Part shown: piece after piece, positions 11,398-22,071 of the stretch
Layout: each line of letters starts with the position of its first letter
Numbering within the stretch: the first letter of the stretch is position 1
DNA from: Takakia lepidozioides
Lineage: Eukaryota > Streptophyta > Takakiopsida > Takakiales > Takakiaceae
NCBI GenBank assembly: GCA_030704615.1
Contig: CM060734.1
Span: 10,542,001-10,606,000, forward strand
Direction of reading: 5' to 3'
DNA: 64,000 bases
Position numbers and translations under genes: made by a program
Notes under the pieces: model-generated
What the model was told of the DNA's origin: nothing
The model's database searches: none
Seen by the model: only the letters and a program-made list of their open reading frames with translations

Positions 11398-14300
11398 CTA
11401 CCCATGTGTTGTATCCCGCTGCAAAAGAGTATCGACCTCGTTGAAACTCATAGTGGCCTGGTGAATGAAGTTGTCACGTTTGGGATCGCAAACCATCCTC
11501 CTCAAAAATATGAAATACAAATGTTTGCAGGGTATGAATTTACCTCTCTTGCCCAAACTGGTTGATAGCATATTCACAAAATCAGGACATGTGCAATTGG
11601 GGAAATTGGAAACCGTGATGTCGTAGGTCCTGTCATGAACAGCAGATGTGGAAGTGATGATTGTGAATACCCGACCATATCCTGGATCGGGTACTTCCGT
11701 GGTGCTTCCAACACGAGCTTGGAGCATTCTTGCGGACTCCACTTTGCCAAAGTGTTCAGCGGTTGGAGGGAAACGCCGAACGAGCTTTCCATCTCGTTTG
11801 GTTGGCCACAAGTCAGGATTTGCCGGGGGGACCCGGGAGGACGCAGGAGTAGTAGCACATGCATGGAGTTGGGGTTGTCTCGCAAGGGAAAAACCTGCCT
11901 CCTCCAGCATTTCAATCTCCTGAAAGCTGAGATGTGTTCCCACCTTCACGGGCCAAACGGTTGGAGGAGATGGCTTCATCACTACGGAAGGACGCACAGT
12001 TCCATGCACACATCTGGCACAATCATCTGCGCAGAACCAGAACTTGTGGTTCTTGGCTTCTGGTTGACCGTATGGACGCATCAAGCCCGTGAAAGTCGGA
12101 GCAGGAGTTCGGGCACCACCTCTGGATATAGATGAAGTGCACTTCTCGAAATTAGTTGCCCTGATCGCTGTACATTTCACACGAGACCCGACACTTGTGC
12201 GTTCTATGTGCCAAACGTGGTCGGGGCATGCGGACTCAAGCACATCAAGGGGGTTGTTTCTCTCCTGCACCATTTCAGTGGCACGGTTTGATGCTGGAGC
12301 TTGCCGTCGTGTTGGAGGTTCCTCCACAATGGAGGTTCCGGACACGGAGCTGTCATGCAGGGGAACACGAGGCTTCGAGAAGTTATCACGGTCTGCCCTG
12401 TGGGAATCTGAATCCGAACCAGGTGGAGTGTTCAATTTCCTCTTACAGGAGCCGAATCTCTCCTCCCCTTCAAGATGTGGAACTCTAGAAACAAGTGGCG
12501 TTCCCTGGGCATACATGCTCACCGCCCGTGCTATCTTGATTGGATCCCCAGATCTGTTTGCAGCACGCAACATCAACTCCGATTTGTCCGGACCCTTGCC
12601 ACCAACCCCACCTCGTAAGAAATCACGGTATCGGGTTTGTTGTTGCAAGGCACGTATCAAATCATCTGTTGTTGCCACATACAAATCCCGACCTCTTTTC
12701 CCAGACTGCTGCAACCATGCATTGTGCACAGTTTCTGCCAAATTGCAAGATGGCATGTCTGCCATTTCCTCAATGGACATGTTCTGCAAAGAGGATAACC
12801 ACACTTCAGAACAGTGCACAGGAAACAACATAAAGAAAGCAACAAAAATATGGAAAGCAAATGTATGAATAAAGCATGAAATAGAAGCCTCGTACCATTG
12901 TCATGGCTGCTCCCCACTGTCTATACCGGAAGTGCCAAAACGCCAGCCAATCTTCCAATGCTCTCATACTCTCAAGTGATGCAGCTCCAGAAGAGAACCA
13001 CCAGGCACGAATTGTCTGGAACAAAGTGTCCGCCTCCTTCATTGTTCTAGCATCTTTGTACTCTTTGCACAATTTACGGTGCTGAGTCTGCATCTCTGGT
13101 TTGATGTCCGACTTTGTATGTTTTTCCAGAGATTGTGTCCAATGGAATAGACATGTACGCTCTCTTCCTGGCATAGGCACTTTTGGGTCGCCCGATCCGA
13201 AGACAATACGAATAGCATTGAAATTTGCTTGAGCACTATCCGCCATGAAACCTGCGAAATTTGGAGATGGCAGCCCATGGCAGCCCATGACACGTATCAG
13301 GGAATTCCACATGAGCTTCTGGGATTCCGTATCCTCGGATTGCATGTCACAAACTGCAATTGTCATAACTCGTTGGTACACTGGATCGTAGACATGACAA
13401 GCCATTGTCGTCCAATCCTTCACTCGTTTCACATGATCAAACATAAGAAAACAGTTCTGCAAGTCCCCAGTCTTCTGCATCCGCTTCACGAGGCTAACCC
13501 CACTGCCCTCCCCAACAGTCGACATTTTGAAAAGAAAAACTTTGATGGCACCTTGACCTGGGAATACATTGTCCTGGATGTAATCGTACTTGCTCAGTCG
13601 TTTCAATTCCAAAATATTGTCTATGTAGCCTCTGATCCCAGAGCCCATTCTCAATGCATTGATCTGATGCCGAATGTTAGGTGAACTTAAAGTGGAGAAA
13701 TGATCCATGACCAGGTCCAATGCTGCACCCGTCAAGTTTAGTCCCCACAGAATCTCCTTCACTCAAAATATGGCTTTCCAAGAAGGACTTGCTTGCGCCA
13801 AGAGCAATTGCAGATGTTGTTGCGGATGGGTTTCTCCCGAACTCCTGTTTGATCAACCTCGATACTGTCTCAACACTCTCCCTGTAATCCCCCTTCGAGA
13901 CAGGATGGTTATGGAATCCAAAATGCACACAAGCTCTCGTCATTGTATTCAAACGGTGGACAACATAGTACATTCTTGCTCCGCAGAGCGCCAAGCAGGA
14001 TGGCACAAGTTTGCAGAATTTGCAGACGAAAGTGTTTGCCGGTGGAGGGGCAGTCCCAGGCTGAAATGGATTCTCCGCCAGACCCTCCCATTCGCTTTGA
14101 TTATGAACTCCAGACTGAAGAAAGTGTCTGCAATTCAAATTATCACACCTAAGGTGTCCATTGCAAACTGTCCTCCTGAAAACAAGCTTGTCATCATTCT
14201 GAATATTGGATGTTTTTGTTCTGCACCACGGGTGCCCGTCGTGTTTCTTGTCCATTCCATGCATCATGATTGTTACACCTCCAACTCGCGGAGGAGGAGG

Positions 14301-14908
14301 CAGCTCGAATAGGATATCGCCATCAAAAGTCTCCGGCAAGAACTTCACAGGCACCTGCTTCAAAGATTCCCAATCAATTCCCCGCAACTCACTTTTGAAT
14401 CCAGCCATTCCTCCCATCGCCCGCAATTTTGGAATGACACTACAAATCTCTTCTTCATCAGCTTCTGCAACCACAGTAGGAAGGACTGGATTTGGAATTT
14501 CACTTATGTCATCATCGGAAGAATCCGAAAGCTCAACGATTGGAGTGGAGGACGTCTGTTCTTTTTTCACCACCACCTCCCTCTTGTCTTCAACGACCGA
14601 AGCAGCAGTCCCGGGCGTCACATATGACCCAAGGGACTTTCGCCGAGGCTCTCCAAGTACTCTGTATCGACCAGGACGCACTCTCCACTGGCTGATATGA
14701 GCCGTCTCATCACGGTTTTGGAAAGAATATTTCACCAACTTCCCTTTCAATCGTAAACCTCTTTCTCCAAAAAGATGGAGCCATTCTGCAGCTGAAAACG
14801 GGTAGCCAAGACATGTTCCAGAACAATTGCAAATCCATTGTCAAGGACTTCCTGGGAGAACGGCACTGGTTTGTCGTCTGAGAAGAACTCCGCTTCAGAG
14901 GAAGCCAT
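11398..14908 (-). pseudogene. MULE-A1 transposase with SWIM zinc finger (two exons, two frameshifts)
   Basis: Exon 1 runs from ATG 14908 (MASSEAEFF) to 12896 and exon 2 from 12783 to 11398; the 112-bp intron has GTACGAG and TTTGCAG ends. The intended product is about 1132 residues. Exon 1 holds an N-terminal region, a Cys/His domain (HDGHPWC, GHLRCDNLNCRHF; GCM/WRKY- or FLYWCH-like) and the DDE core. In the core, AHVYD/CHVYD fits the first Asp, FMADSAQANFNAIR the second, and the following CLFHW gives the C-x2-H typical of MULE transposases. TIRAWW lies in the area of the Glu. Exon 2 ends with a SWIM finger (CTCPDF then PCKHLYF). This copy has a 1-nt loss near 14750 and a 1-nt gain near 13733 relative to copy 2. 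Confidence 0.88.
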
Positions 14909-15762
14909 CTTCCTTCCTCGAGTATGTTTGTACCTTGCTATCGCAGATCTAGTGTAAATCGGTTTACTGCTGTCTCCAGAACACAGTTGAAGAATGAGCA
15001 GAGCATATGGCGGAGGAAGCTCAGATAACGACTGTGCATATTCTGTTATTCATTCCAGATATGCAGCCGTCCATTTTAATTACTTTTCTTGTGGGCCAGT
15101 GGTCAGAGAATCCATAGGGGCAGTGTCGGCAACTGTTAAACCGTTAATCAGAACCTCATCAATAAACCCAATAACAAAGCCGACTTCCTGGAAGCATGCC
15201 ACAGGATCCGAGAATGGGATTGCAGATTAAGTAAATGTATCTATATACTACTACCAATGATCATGCGCACCTGGAAAGTTCCAAATGTGCAACGAATGTG
15301 GGGTTTGGATAACAAGGATGACCGTGTATGATATTCCAAAATTTGTCATCAAACTCTCGTTCATTTATATTTATTTGTTTAAGACTGCGCATCAATTTCT
15401 GGGATTCGCTGTTCTTTTTAAATATTGAACCAGTTATAATTTAGAACACGCCGTTTTGTTTTGGGCGGCACACGTCAGACATCCATAACTGAATACGAAC
15501 AGCTGTACACCAATTGCTGGCATGTGCACTAATATCGAAACGACTATGTGTAACGGTCACGCGGGAGGGAATCCGATGCTTCTAGAGACACGCAAGAACA
15601 CAGGCAATCCCGCAAGAAATCGGGAGTCACTGCGTTTTTCTACTTTTCGCGCTTAGAGGGAGAGTGGTAGTCAAGCTGGAGAGGGTTCCTTCTAGAATAC
15701 GAAAGAGAAGAAAGTCTCTTTATTTTACTTCCCTTAGAGAGAGACGCAGAGCAAGAGAGAAA
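14909..15762. promoter_or_regulatory. Shared divergent promoter region of MULE-A1
   Basis: About 850 bp separate the start codons of the divergent transposase and methyltransferase-like genes. No reading frame is credible. The stretch is well kept in MULE-A2 (34935-35788), including a 60-bp block around AGACACGCAAGAAC (about 15583). Shared regulation of the two genes is inferred from the layout. Confidence 0.55.
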
Positions 15763-16145
15763 ATGACGAGGCGTCGTTTGTTGGAGAACACAGGGCCAAG
15801 GCAGCAGGTGAACGCGGAGACTGATTCACAAGAGCAGACGGAGACTGAGGCAGCGGCTGCGACACAGCCGGCGATAAGAGTGCGCCAGCCTGTGGAGGCA
15901 GAGATGAATCGCAGGGACACTGAAGAAGGTGGAAGCACGCGGAACGCCGAACCTGAAGAAGGTCAAGAAACCCTTGCGCAGACAGAAACTCCAGCAGATG
16001 TGAGAGGGAAGAGGAAAGCTGCAGAAGGGGATCAAAGTTCAAAACCTAAGAAGGTGCCAGTAAGTTTTATCATATAGTCTATGTGATTGCCTTTCAAGGA
16101 GTCCTTCCTCTTCCATTCTTTAGCAGGAACTACTGAATCGCGAGC

Positions 16146-16454
16146 GTCGTTAACGCCATTCGATTCTGCTCATGAGATTTATGTACCTATGTGTTTGAAG
16201 AGAGAGTCTGCACTTACTATTCTCCCTAAACTACACTGAATGTCGTTGCCGCCAATCAGTTGCACATATATGTCATTACACAACACCGATCCGGCAGGTT
16301 GTTATCTTTTGTGATTGTCGTTAACGCCGTTCGCTATCGCTCTCACTTTTGTTTTGAATACGGCAGTCTCGGCTTTGCATGTGTAGATTGTGCTGAATTC
16401 TTTCACACCATTCATGGTGAGTTTCCTTGATACAGAGTGATTGTCGTTACCGCC
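16146..16454. repeat. Intron 1 inverted-repeat units (4 visible) in MULE-A1
   Basis: Four units of form (G)AATxGTCGTTxxCGCCxATTC have cores at 16146-16157, 16242-16253, 16317-16328 and 16443-16454. The arms are more diverged than in intron 5, but the GTCGTT core and the spacing of about 75-125 bp are kept. Confidence 0.7.
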
Positions 16455-18330
16455 ATTCACTATTTGCAAATCACTTAGTCAGAACTGAATGGCATCGTGC
16501 AGAAAACTGTGAGGTCGAAGCCTACAGGATCAGAGGGGAAAGGATCTGGAGATGGGGACGAGTCCGCAAAAAGCTCAGAGAATACAGATGAAGCAGATGA
16601 ATCCGAAGTGCACTACCTTGACAAGGTGAAAGAACTCATGTCATTCCAGAAGGTAAACTCTCAGGAGGTTATAAGGGACATGCTCGTATCTGGAGGGCGT
16701 CTGGACATACCTCTGTGCCGGATGATATCAATGCCTGTTGTGCGTCCACCTCTTTCCCATGACATAACAAAATTGGAGAGTGATTTTGTGCATGGATATA
16801 GACTTGGTGCACAAGTTTTTTATGTGTCACTGACGGATATAAATGGGAAAAGCACATTAGTTTCTCCAGAGATCAGTGATAACTGGGATGAGTGCTGGAA
16901 AGATGCCAATGAGGAGTTCGAGCTGGGCCTCATGATGGGAAAGAACACCCAGCAATTTGCAACCACATGTTCTACGTCTGGGACGGCAACCACCGATTGC
17001 TGGCATGGATGGGATACATTCAGAAACACCATTCGAAAGACAAAGACAAGCATGTTGCTGTGGAGGCAATGGTTTTGGATCCAGGAAACGACATCGCTAG
17101 GCTTCTTACAGCTATGCACGACGTGAACAAGTAAGTCATCCAGGAGATTTGATTCCCTCTGTAGTGTCTTGTTGATCCTCAAAAAACAGTGTTAAGGAAT
17201 GCAATGTTTTCAATGTTTTTGCAGATCGACAGAGAAATCGCATGTGACAACAAGCTTGGTTCACACACTATTCCGAATTCAGAGGATTGGTCTGATGAAG
17301 CTGGATGATTTTCGGACAGTACTACCACCCAATATCATCAAGAAGTGCGAAACAGGAAGAGCTGCAGGCACTTGGTATTCTTTGACACGAGAGGCGTTTC
17401 TGGAGTACATGTATGCGGTAAGCCCGAGTCTGTAATCTGTTTACTTTTCGAATACATGTTTAGAGTCCCTTCGGAGCTAATCACTACTTGAATGAATGCA
17501 GCAAGAACTGGCAGAGGCAGCTGAGAAGGGAAAATCCGAATATTACCGCACTACACCAGAGGAACTAAGGACATCAAAGGGTGTGGAAGCTGCAATAAAG
17601 AAGGAGTTTGAGATGCGAAGAACCAAATTGATGTCAGCCTTCGGAAAGCAGCTTAGAATAGTAGATCCTGGACTTGGTCCTGAGTTCCTTCAGCAGATCA
17701 AAACACACTATGACAAGCATGTGCATCCGGAGATGCAGCAGGAGAAATTGCACCGGCTGGCCATATCGATGGTCGACCCACAAACAAAAATAAGGTGGCT
17801 GGAGATATGGAACTCAGATCAAACAGTAAAGGACTTGAATCAGTTCCCAAAGAGCACCATACAGCCTGGCACAAAGGTGGAAGGAATCAGTGATTTGGTG
17901 TTTGATAACTGGCTCCACAAGGCTACATTTTGGAGTCAGGTGTGTATTCGAACATGCTGTTTCTTCTCTTCAAGTATGTGATGTGTTTCTTTTTTGCAAT
18001 TCTGACAAATATCTATTTGCAGCTCGAAAAGCGCGCCGTCATTGTGCTGGATCAGACTTTGAAGGACCTGAACATTGCGATTGTTTCCCCTCCCCAAATG
18101 TCATTGGAGGCATACATAAGGAAGTGGAGAGGTCTCACCTGGAGATACTGTTTTTTCCGGGAGTTCTCCAAAGATGGTAACATTTTACGGTCCAACGACT
18201 TTGACAGTCAGGTTGGAGGAGAGTGGGCCATGATGCGAGTTGTGTACAGGTGAAATGTCATACTTGAAACTCTACTGTTTTTTTGGGAAAAATTGTGGCT
18301 TCATATGGATTGCAATCTTAGATCCAGATT

Positions 18331-19029
18331 GAATGTCGTTGACGACATTCACTTCTTTGTCTGAGTCACCTGGTTAGGATCTAAGGGTGCAATTATATTG
18401 TCCCTGATTAGAATTGATAATGTCCTTGAATGGCGTTGACGACATTCACATACGGAGTTGTTGTGCGGTCCTCAAGGTTATTTAAATTTTTGTAATGTCC
18501 ATAGAGGATACAATGAGGGTTGATCACTTCATTTTGCTGAATGTCAATGCAGACATTCAGTTGTTCTGCATTTGTTTTTTCCTCTTGCGATGAATATGGA
18601 GGCTTCATAAGCTCTGTTTTAAGAAATCCAAAGTGAATGTCGTTAACGACATTCACAGCTGTGTCTGTATTATTAAAAAACGACAAATTCAATATTCATG
18701 GATTGGGGAGCTAAGTAATTGGTTTCTTTTTTGTATTTTTGTGAATGGCGTTGACGCCATTCACATACAGTGATGTTGTGAGGTCCTCAGTGATAGGTTC
18801 GTTATGAATGTGCATTGAGTTTTCCTGGATGGTTCCTTACTCAATTTTTTTATTTCCATCCTGTGATTTTGCTTCATTTCAGTAATAATTTGGCTTCATT
18901 CTTGAATGTCGTTGACGACATTCACTTCTATGTCTGTGTCATTTCTAATCGCTTATTTGCATTCACCTGGATTAGGATGTATTTACAGTGTCATGCAATG
19001 GAATGTTCTGAATGGCGTTGACGACATTC
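18331..19029. repeat. Intron 5 array of seven 20-bp inverted repeats in MULE-A1
   Basis: Units start at 18331, 18428, 18539, 18635, 18743, 18904 and 19010. The main form is GAATGTCGTTGACGACATTC, 8-bp arms around TTGA. Variants include GAATGGCGTTGACGCCATTC at 18743 and GAATGTCAATGCAGACATTC at 18539, where both arms changed together. The unit at 18635 is a perfect palindrome extending to 24 bp. Spacing is mostly 96-111 bp. The intervening DNA is AT-rich and not coding. Confidence 0.85.
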
Positions 19030-21368
19030 ATATCTGGAGCAGTAGTGTGGTCCTGAAAGGTCCTTGGAGCAGTTGTCAGAGCCATTTCAATCCATGTTTT
19101 ATTCTTTCTGTTCTACTTGCATCTTACTCACTGAGCGCTTTTGTGGGTTGGGATTCATCTCCTTTTTTCAGGTACACGAAATATGTGCTTATGGAAGGAA
19201 ATCACCTGAGCGGAATTCCCGACTATCTTGACATGTGGTCGGACCCTGCAAACGATCCAACCATGTATACTGCAGGGATATTGAAGGACTGGAGTCCTTC
19301 TCACTTCAGAGACTGTGGGTGGTACCTTGACTGCCCACCTGAGCACACGACCTTTCAAGAACAGCATATGAAATACTTGAACAATAACGCTGAGATGCTG
19401 GCGCCTTTGACTGACGAAGAGTATCAACGAAACATAGCAACCTTGGCTGCCAAGGAGCCTGATGCTCAGGGAACGCCGCAGAAGGGAAAGAAGGCGGGCC
19501 GCAAACCAAAAGACAAAGTTGTTGATGTCATAGCCATCTCACCAGCAAAGCCAAAGGACAAAGACAAGTCCAAAGAGAAGGAAAAGGACAAGGGGAAGGA
19601 GAATGAAAAGGAGATGGAGAGTGGGCAGGACTTTACTGCTGGAAGATATACCCGCACTCTTCAGTGCGTGTTCGATGCCAAGCCACACCCTTCCCGTTCT
19701 GATTCAGCAGGAGAGATAAATTGTTAATGAGGGTTGGCTTTCGATGATGCAGAGTCGAAAGAGAGGATACACTGGGGTGCCATCCCCTACCTGGGACAAT
19801 ATAATCTCATTCCTCAATCTGGTGAGAATTCCATTTTCTTTCCTTTTTCTCTGAATGTTTCGTTGGCAGTATTTCAGTCTCGTTCTTTGAAAACATTCTT
19901 GCCATCGTTCTTATAAAAAACATGTCTGTTGCAGGTGAGCACAGGTCCCACTTTCGTGTGCGGTGTGCAGAAAACTTATGCGGCCGACATTGTCATTCTC
20001 GACATCCCGGATGGCCAGGCTGTGCCAGAAGTTCTTCCAAAGGGCAAGACGCCAGGGTGGAACAAATTTGAGGACAACTACTGGAGTTGGGTATTCGGGT
20101 TCTGTAACAATTTCCTCTCTGATGCAGGGACACTTCTGCTTTTTCAGTCATGTGACAATGATAGTCGTCGGGCATTGGCATCATACCTCAAGTCTTCAGG
20201 GTTTGAAGTTTTGCGCACATGGAATTGTGTGAACAGCCTCTACCTTGTGAAAGGGTTTCCCTGGTCAGCTGGTATGCCGTCGGCCTTCTGCTTATGCTTT
20301 GATCATGAGTTTCAATTTTCTCTGCAGCTCCACTCTAGTAGAATGTTTTATGATCGACACCGATCATCAACGATTCATGGTTTTTTGGTGTCAGAGTTCT
20401 GAATAGCCGATGTACACACTTCCACTTTAGATTGTGTTTACCACACTAACTGCTATATTTGCCAGACGAGGATGTTCGAGGCGATCTGCCTGCGGAGGAT
20501 TCGCACATCAAAGACACCATCCTCCATCCGCAGCTTTGAGATTTCTGACCAGGGTTGTTTCGTCAACCCCCCCTATGAGCCCCCATGTCGATGACATTTT
20601 GTACAACTTCATGCAGTCCAGTCAGACTCTGAAGAGACCAGATGGCACTCCCTGGAGAGGTGCAAAGGAAAAGTCACCAGCATTCATGCAAATACTGCTG
20701 GAGTCATGCAGCCACCGCTCTGCACGGGTGTCGATCTTTCTGTGTCCACAGGTTCGTTTCTCCCTTCCGAATTGGTTTCCTTTCAACAGTTTCATCTGCT
20801 TAAATCCCCTCCTCCAAACTGTTTATGTTCTCCTGTCTGGTGCAGGAGCAACTTACCACGCATGCAAGGCAGGCGGAAGAAGCTTTTTTGGTATGGAGGG
20901 TGATTCTGACCTCTACAACACAGTGCTCCTCCCCCTTTTGTCTGGCTCCACTTCAGGCACACAGACTGATCGGATTCATATTCGAAATGATGACGATCCC
21001 GAAGATAAGCAGGTCGACAACGACTTTTCATGTGAGTAAGTGCTAAACCCTCTTTGGGAGTCATACTCATTTCTCGATAACATCAAAGTTACAGTAATAA
21101 CTTTTCAGGCTGTCTTTCAGGAAAGCCAGCGGTGGATCTTCAGGAGATACAGTCATTTCTGGCGAGTCTGTTTTCGACAGCCCCCTTTCCAATTTTTCTG
21201 CTCCCTGTTTATGCCGAAGCAATGGCACTTCACGCGTCCGAGTCCCTATCCCCTGACTTTTTAGTGGCCAGCCGTAGGTGTATTCCGCGTGGATCCGGTG
21301 TTCTAAAATACTTAGACTTAGATGCAGAGGAAGAGGGGATACATTGTACTGACTCTGAGTCAGACTGA

Positions 21369-22062
21369 ACTGTATTCTTTTAATATTCATTTTCATATTA
21401 TCTGGAAACGTTGAATCCCCTTACTCTACCGTAGTTGTTCCTTTAGAACAAATAATAATCACAGAATCAACTTTCGTTTAAATTGCTATATGTATGAATC
21501 CATCTCAAACCTTCCTGACTCTTCTCATATCCATTGTGCATTCATCTACATTGTATTCATGCGTGCTCCATTCATGAAAGCTTCCTTTGTACAACATCCA
21601 TTGTACATTCATCCTCTGTACTCTTTAATCCACCCCACAAACCTTCCACACTCATTTCATATACTTGTGCATTCGTCAAAAGATTTGGTCATGCATCTTC
21701 CTGTCATGAATTTTTGTCATTGCTCAACATCCATTATACATTCATCCATTTTTACTCTTATCCATCCGTCATTCATCCATCTACATAGATTTTTCAAACT
21801 CATCCATCTGTTTATCATCCAACTGTACATTCATCCATCTTTATTCAATGCCTTTTATTATGTCGTCCAGCTTGTTTCCGCGGTAAAGGGTGCCAATCCG
21901 CGGGAATACACCCTCCACTTCTTCTGGGTGCGTGGTGACTCGGCCTCCACGTGTGTTGACGTGGACTGAGACCCGTGACGTGGCATTTGCGCAAGGTGAC
22001 GTGGCGTGAGCGCAGTCGCGCTCACGCACTCACGTGACCAGGCTCACGCCGAGGCATCCCTG
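21369..22062. repeat. MULE-A1 right subterminal region with CATTCATCC-type repeats and terminal repeat
   Basis: After the stop codon of the accessory gene, 21530-21845 is a loose array of CATTCATCC/CATCCATC units. The last 110 bp carry TGACGTGGCGTGAGCG motifs and the right inverted terminal repeat. No gene. Confidence 0.7.
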
Positions 22063-22071
22063 CATGCCGGC
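22063..22071. repeat. MULE-A1 target site duplication, right copy
   Basis: CATGCCGGC, identical to 10739-10747. Confidence 0.92.

Larger units (their letters stand above)
15763..21368 (+). pseudogene. MULE-A1 accessory gene: ParB-like domain plus beta-class DNA-methyltransferase-like domain (10 exons)
   Basis: Exons: 15763-16059, 16503-17130, 17225-17417, 17502-17939, 18023-18249, 19172-19821, 19935-20246, 20466-20751, 20846-21035, 21121-21368, all with GT-AG ends. After correcting the copy-specific indels all phases close and give about 1156 residues. The N-terminus is basic and low complexity. FYVWDGNHRLLAW (about residues 256-268), followed by a HDVN helix, matches the ParB/Srx motif DGxHRxxA. 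A Lys/Glu-rich linker lies at about 700-745. Then comes a Rossmann-type methyltransferase in beta order: ADIVILDIPDG (motif IV place, about 829-839), YWSWVF and LSDAGTLLLFQ, NPPY (about 950), and PWRGAKEKSPAF with VVDLSVSTG and GGRSFFGMEGD (motifs X and I). Breaks in this copy: -1 near 16958, -2 near 19717, +1 near 20581, -1 near 20731, +1 near 21195. Enzymatic activity is not shown. Confidence 0.75.
10748..22062. mobile_element. MULE-A1: 11.3-kb Mutator-like transposon with two divergent genes
   Basis: The element begins CAACGACGCAATGGCGTGAG and its other end, read inward, begins CAGGGATGCCTCGGCGTGAG, an imperfect inverted repeat that stays similar for about 43 bp. It is flanked by the perfect 9-bp duplication CATGCCGGC (10739-10747 and 22063-22071); 9 bp is the Mutator-superfamily signature. 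The transposase is on the minus strand and a methyltransferase-like gene on the plus strand. They diverge from a shared 850-bp centre, with 3' ends about 650-700 bp from the termini. The copy at 30782-42288 matches over its whole length. Confidence 0.92.

Noticed and set aside
11635-14700. Long plus-strand frames opposite the transposase genes
   Set aside because: They are mirror frames of the minus-strand transposase exons. Their translations lack domains, and they break at the transposase indels without their own conservation.
18331-19029. A CRISPR-like array
   Set aside because: Regularly spaced palindromic repeats, but the spacing is about 100 bp and the spacers are matched between two transposon copies. 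They sit inside a spliced intron of a eukaryotic transposon gene with no cas genes.
20240-20470. Donor for exon 7 of the MULE-A1 accessory gene at 20272 (GTATGC)
   Set aside because: It would put exon 8 in a frame that stops at CAGCTTTGA. The donor at 20247 (GTGAAAG) keeps phase 0 and continues into the NPPY-containing frame.
21032-21040. Exon 9 of the accessory gene ending in frame at TAA 21038
   Set aside because: A GTAAGT donor at 21036 joins to 21121 in phase and gives a Ser/Gly-rich and acidic tail seen in both copies; the short ending remains possible as retained intron.
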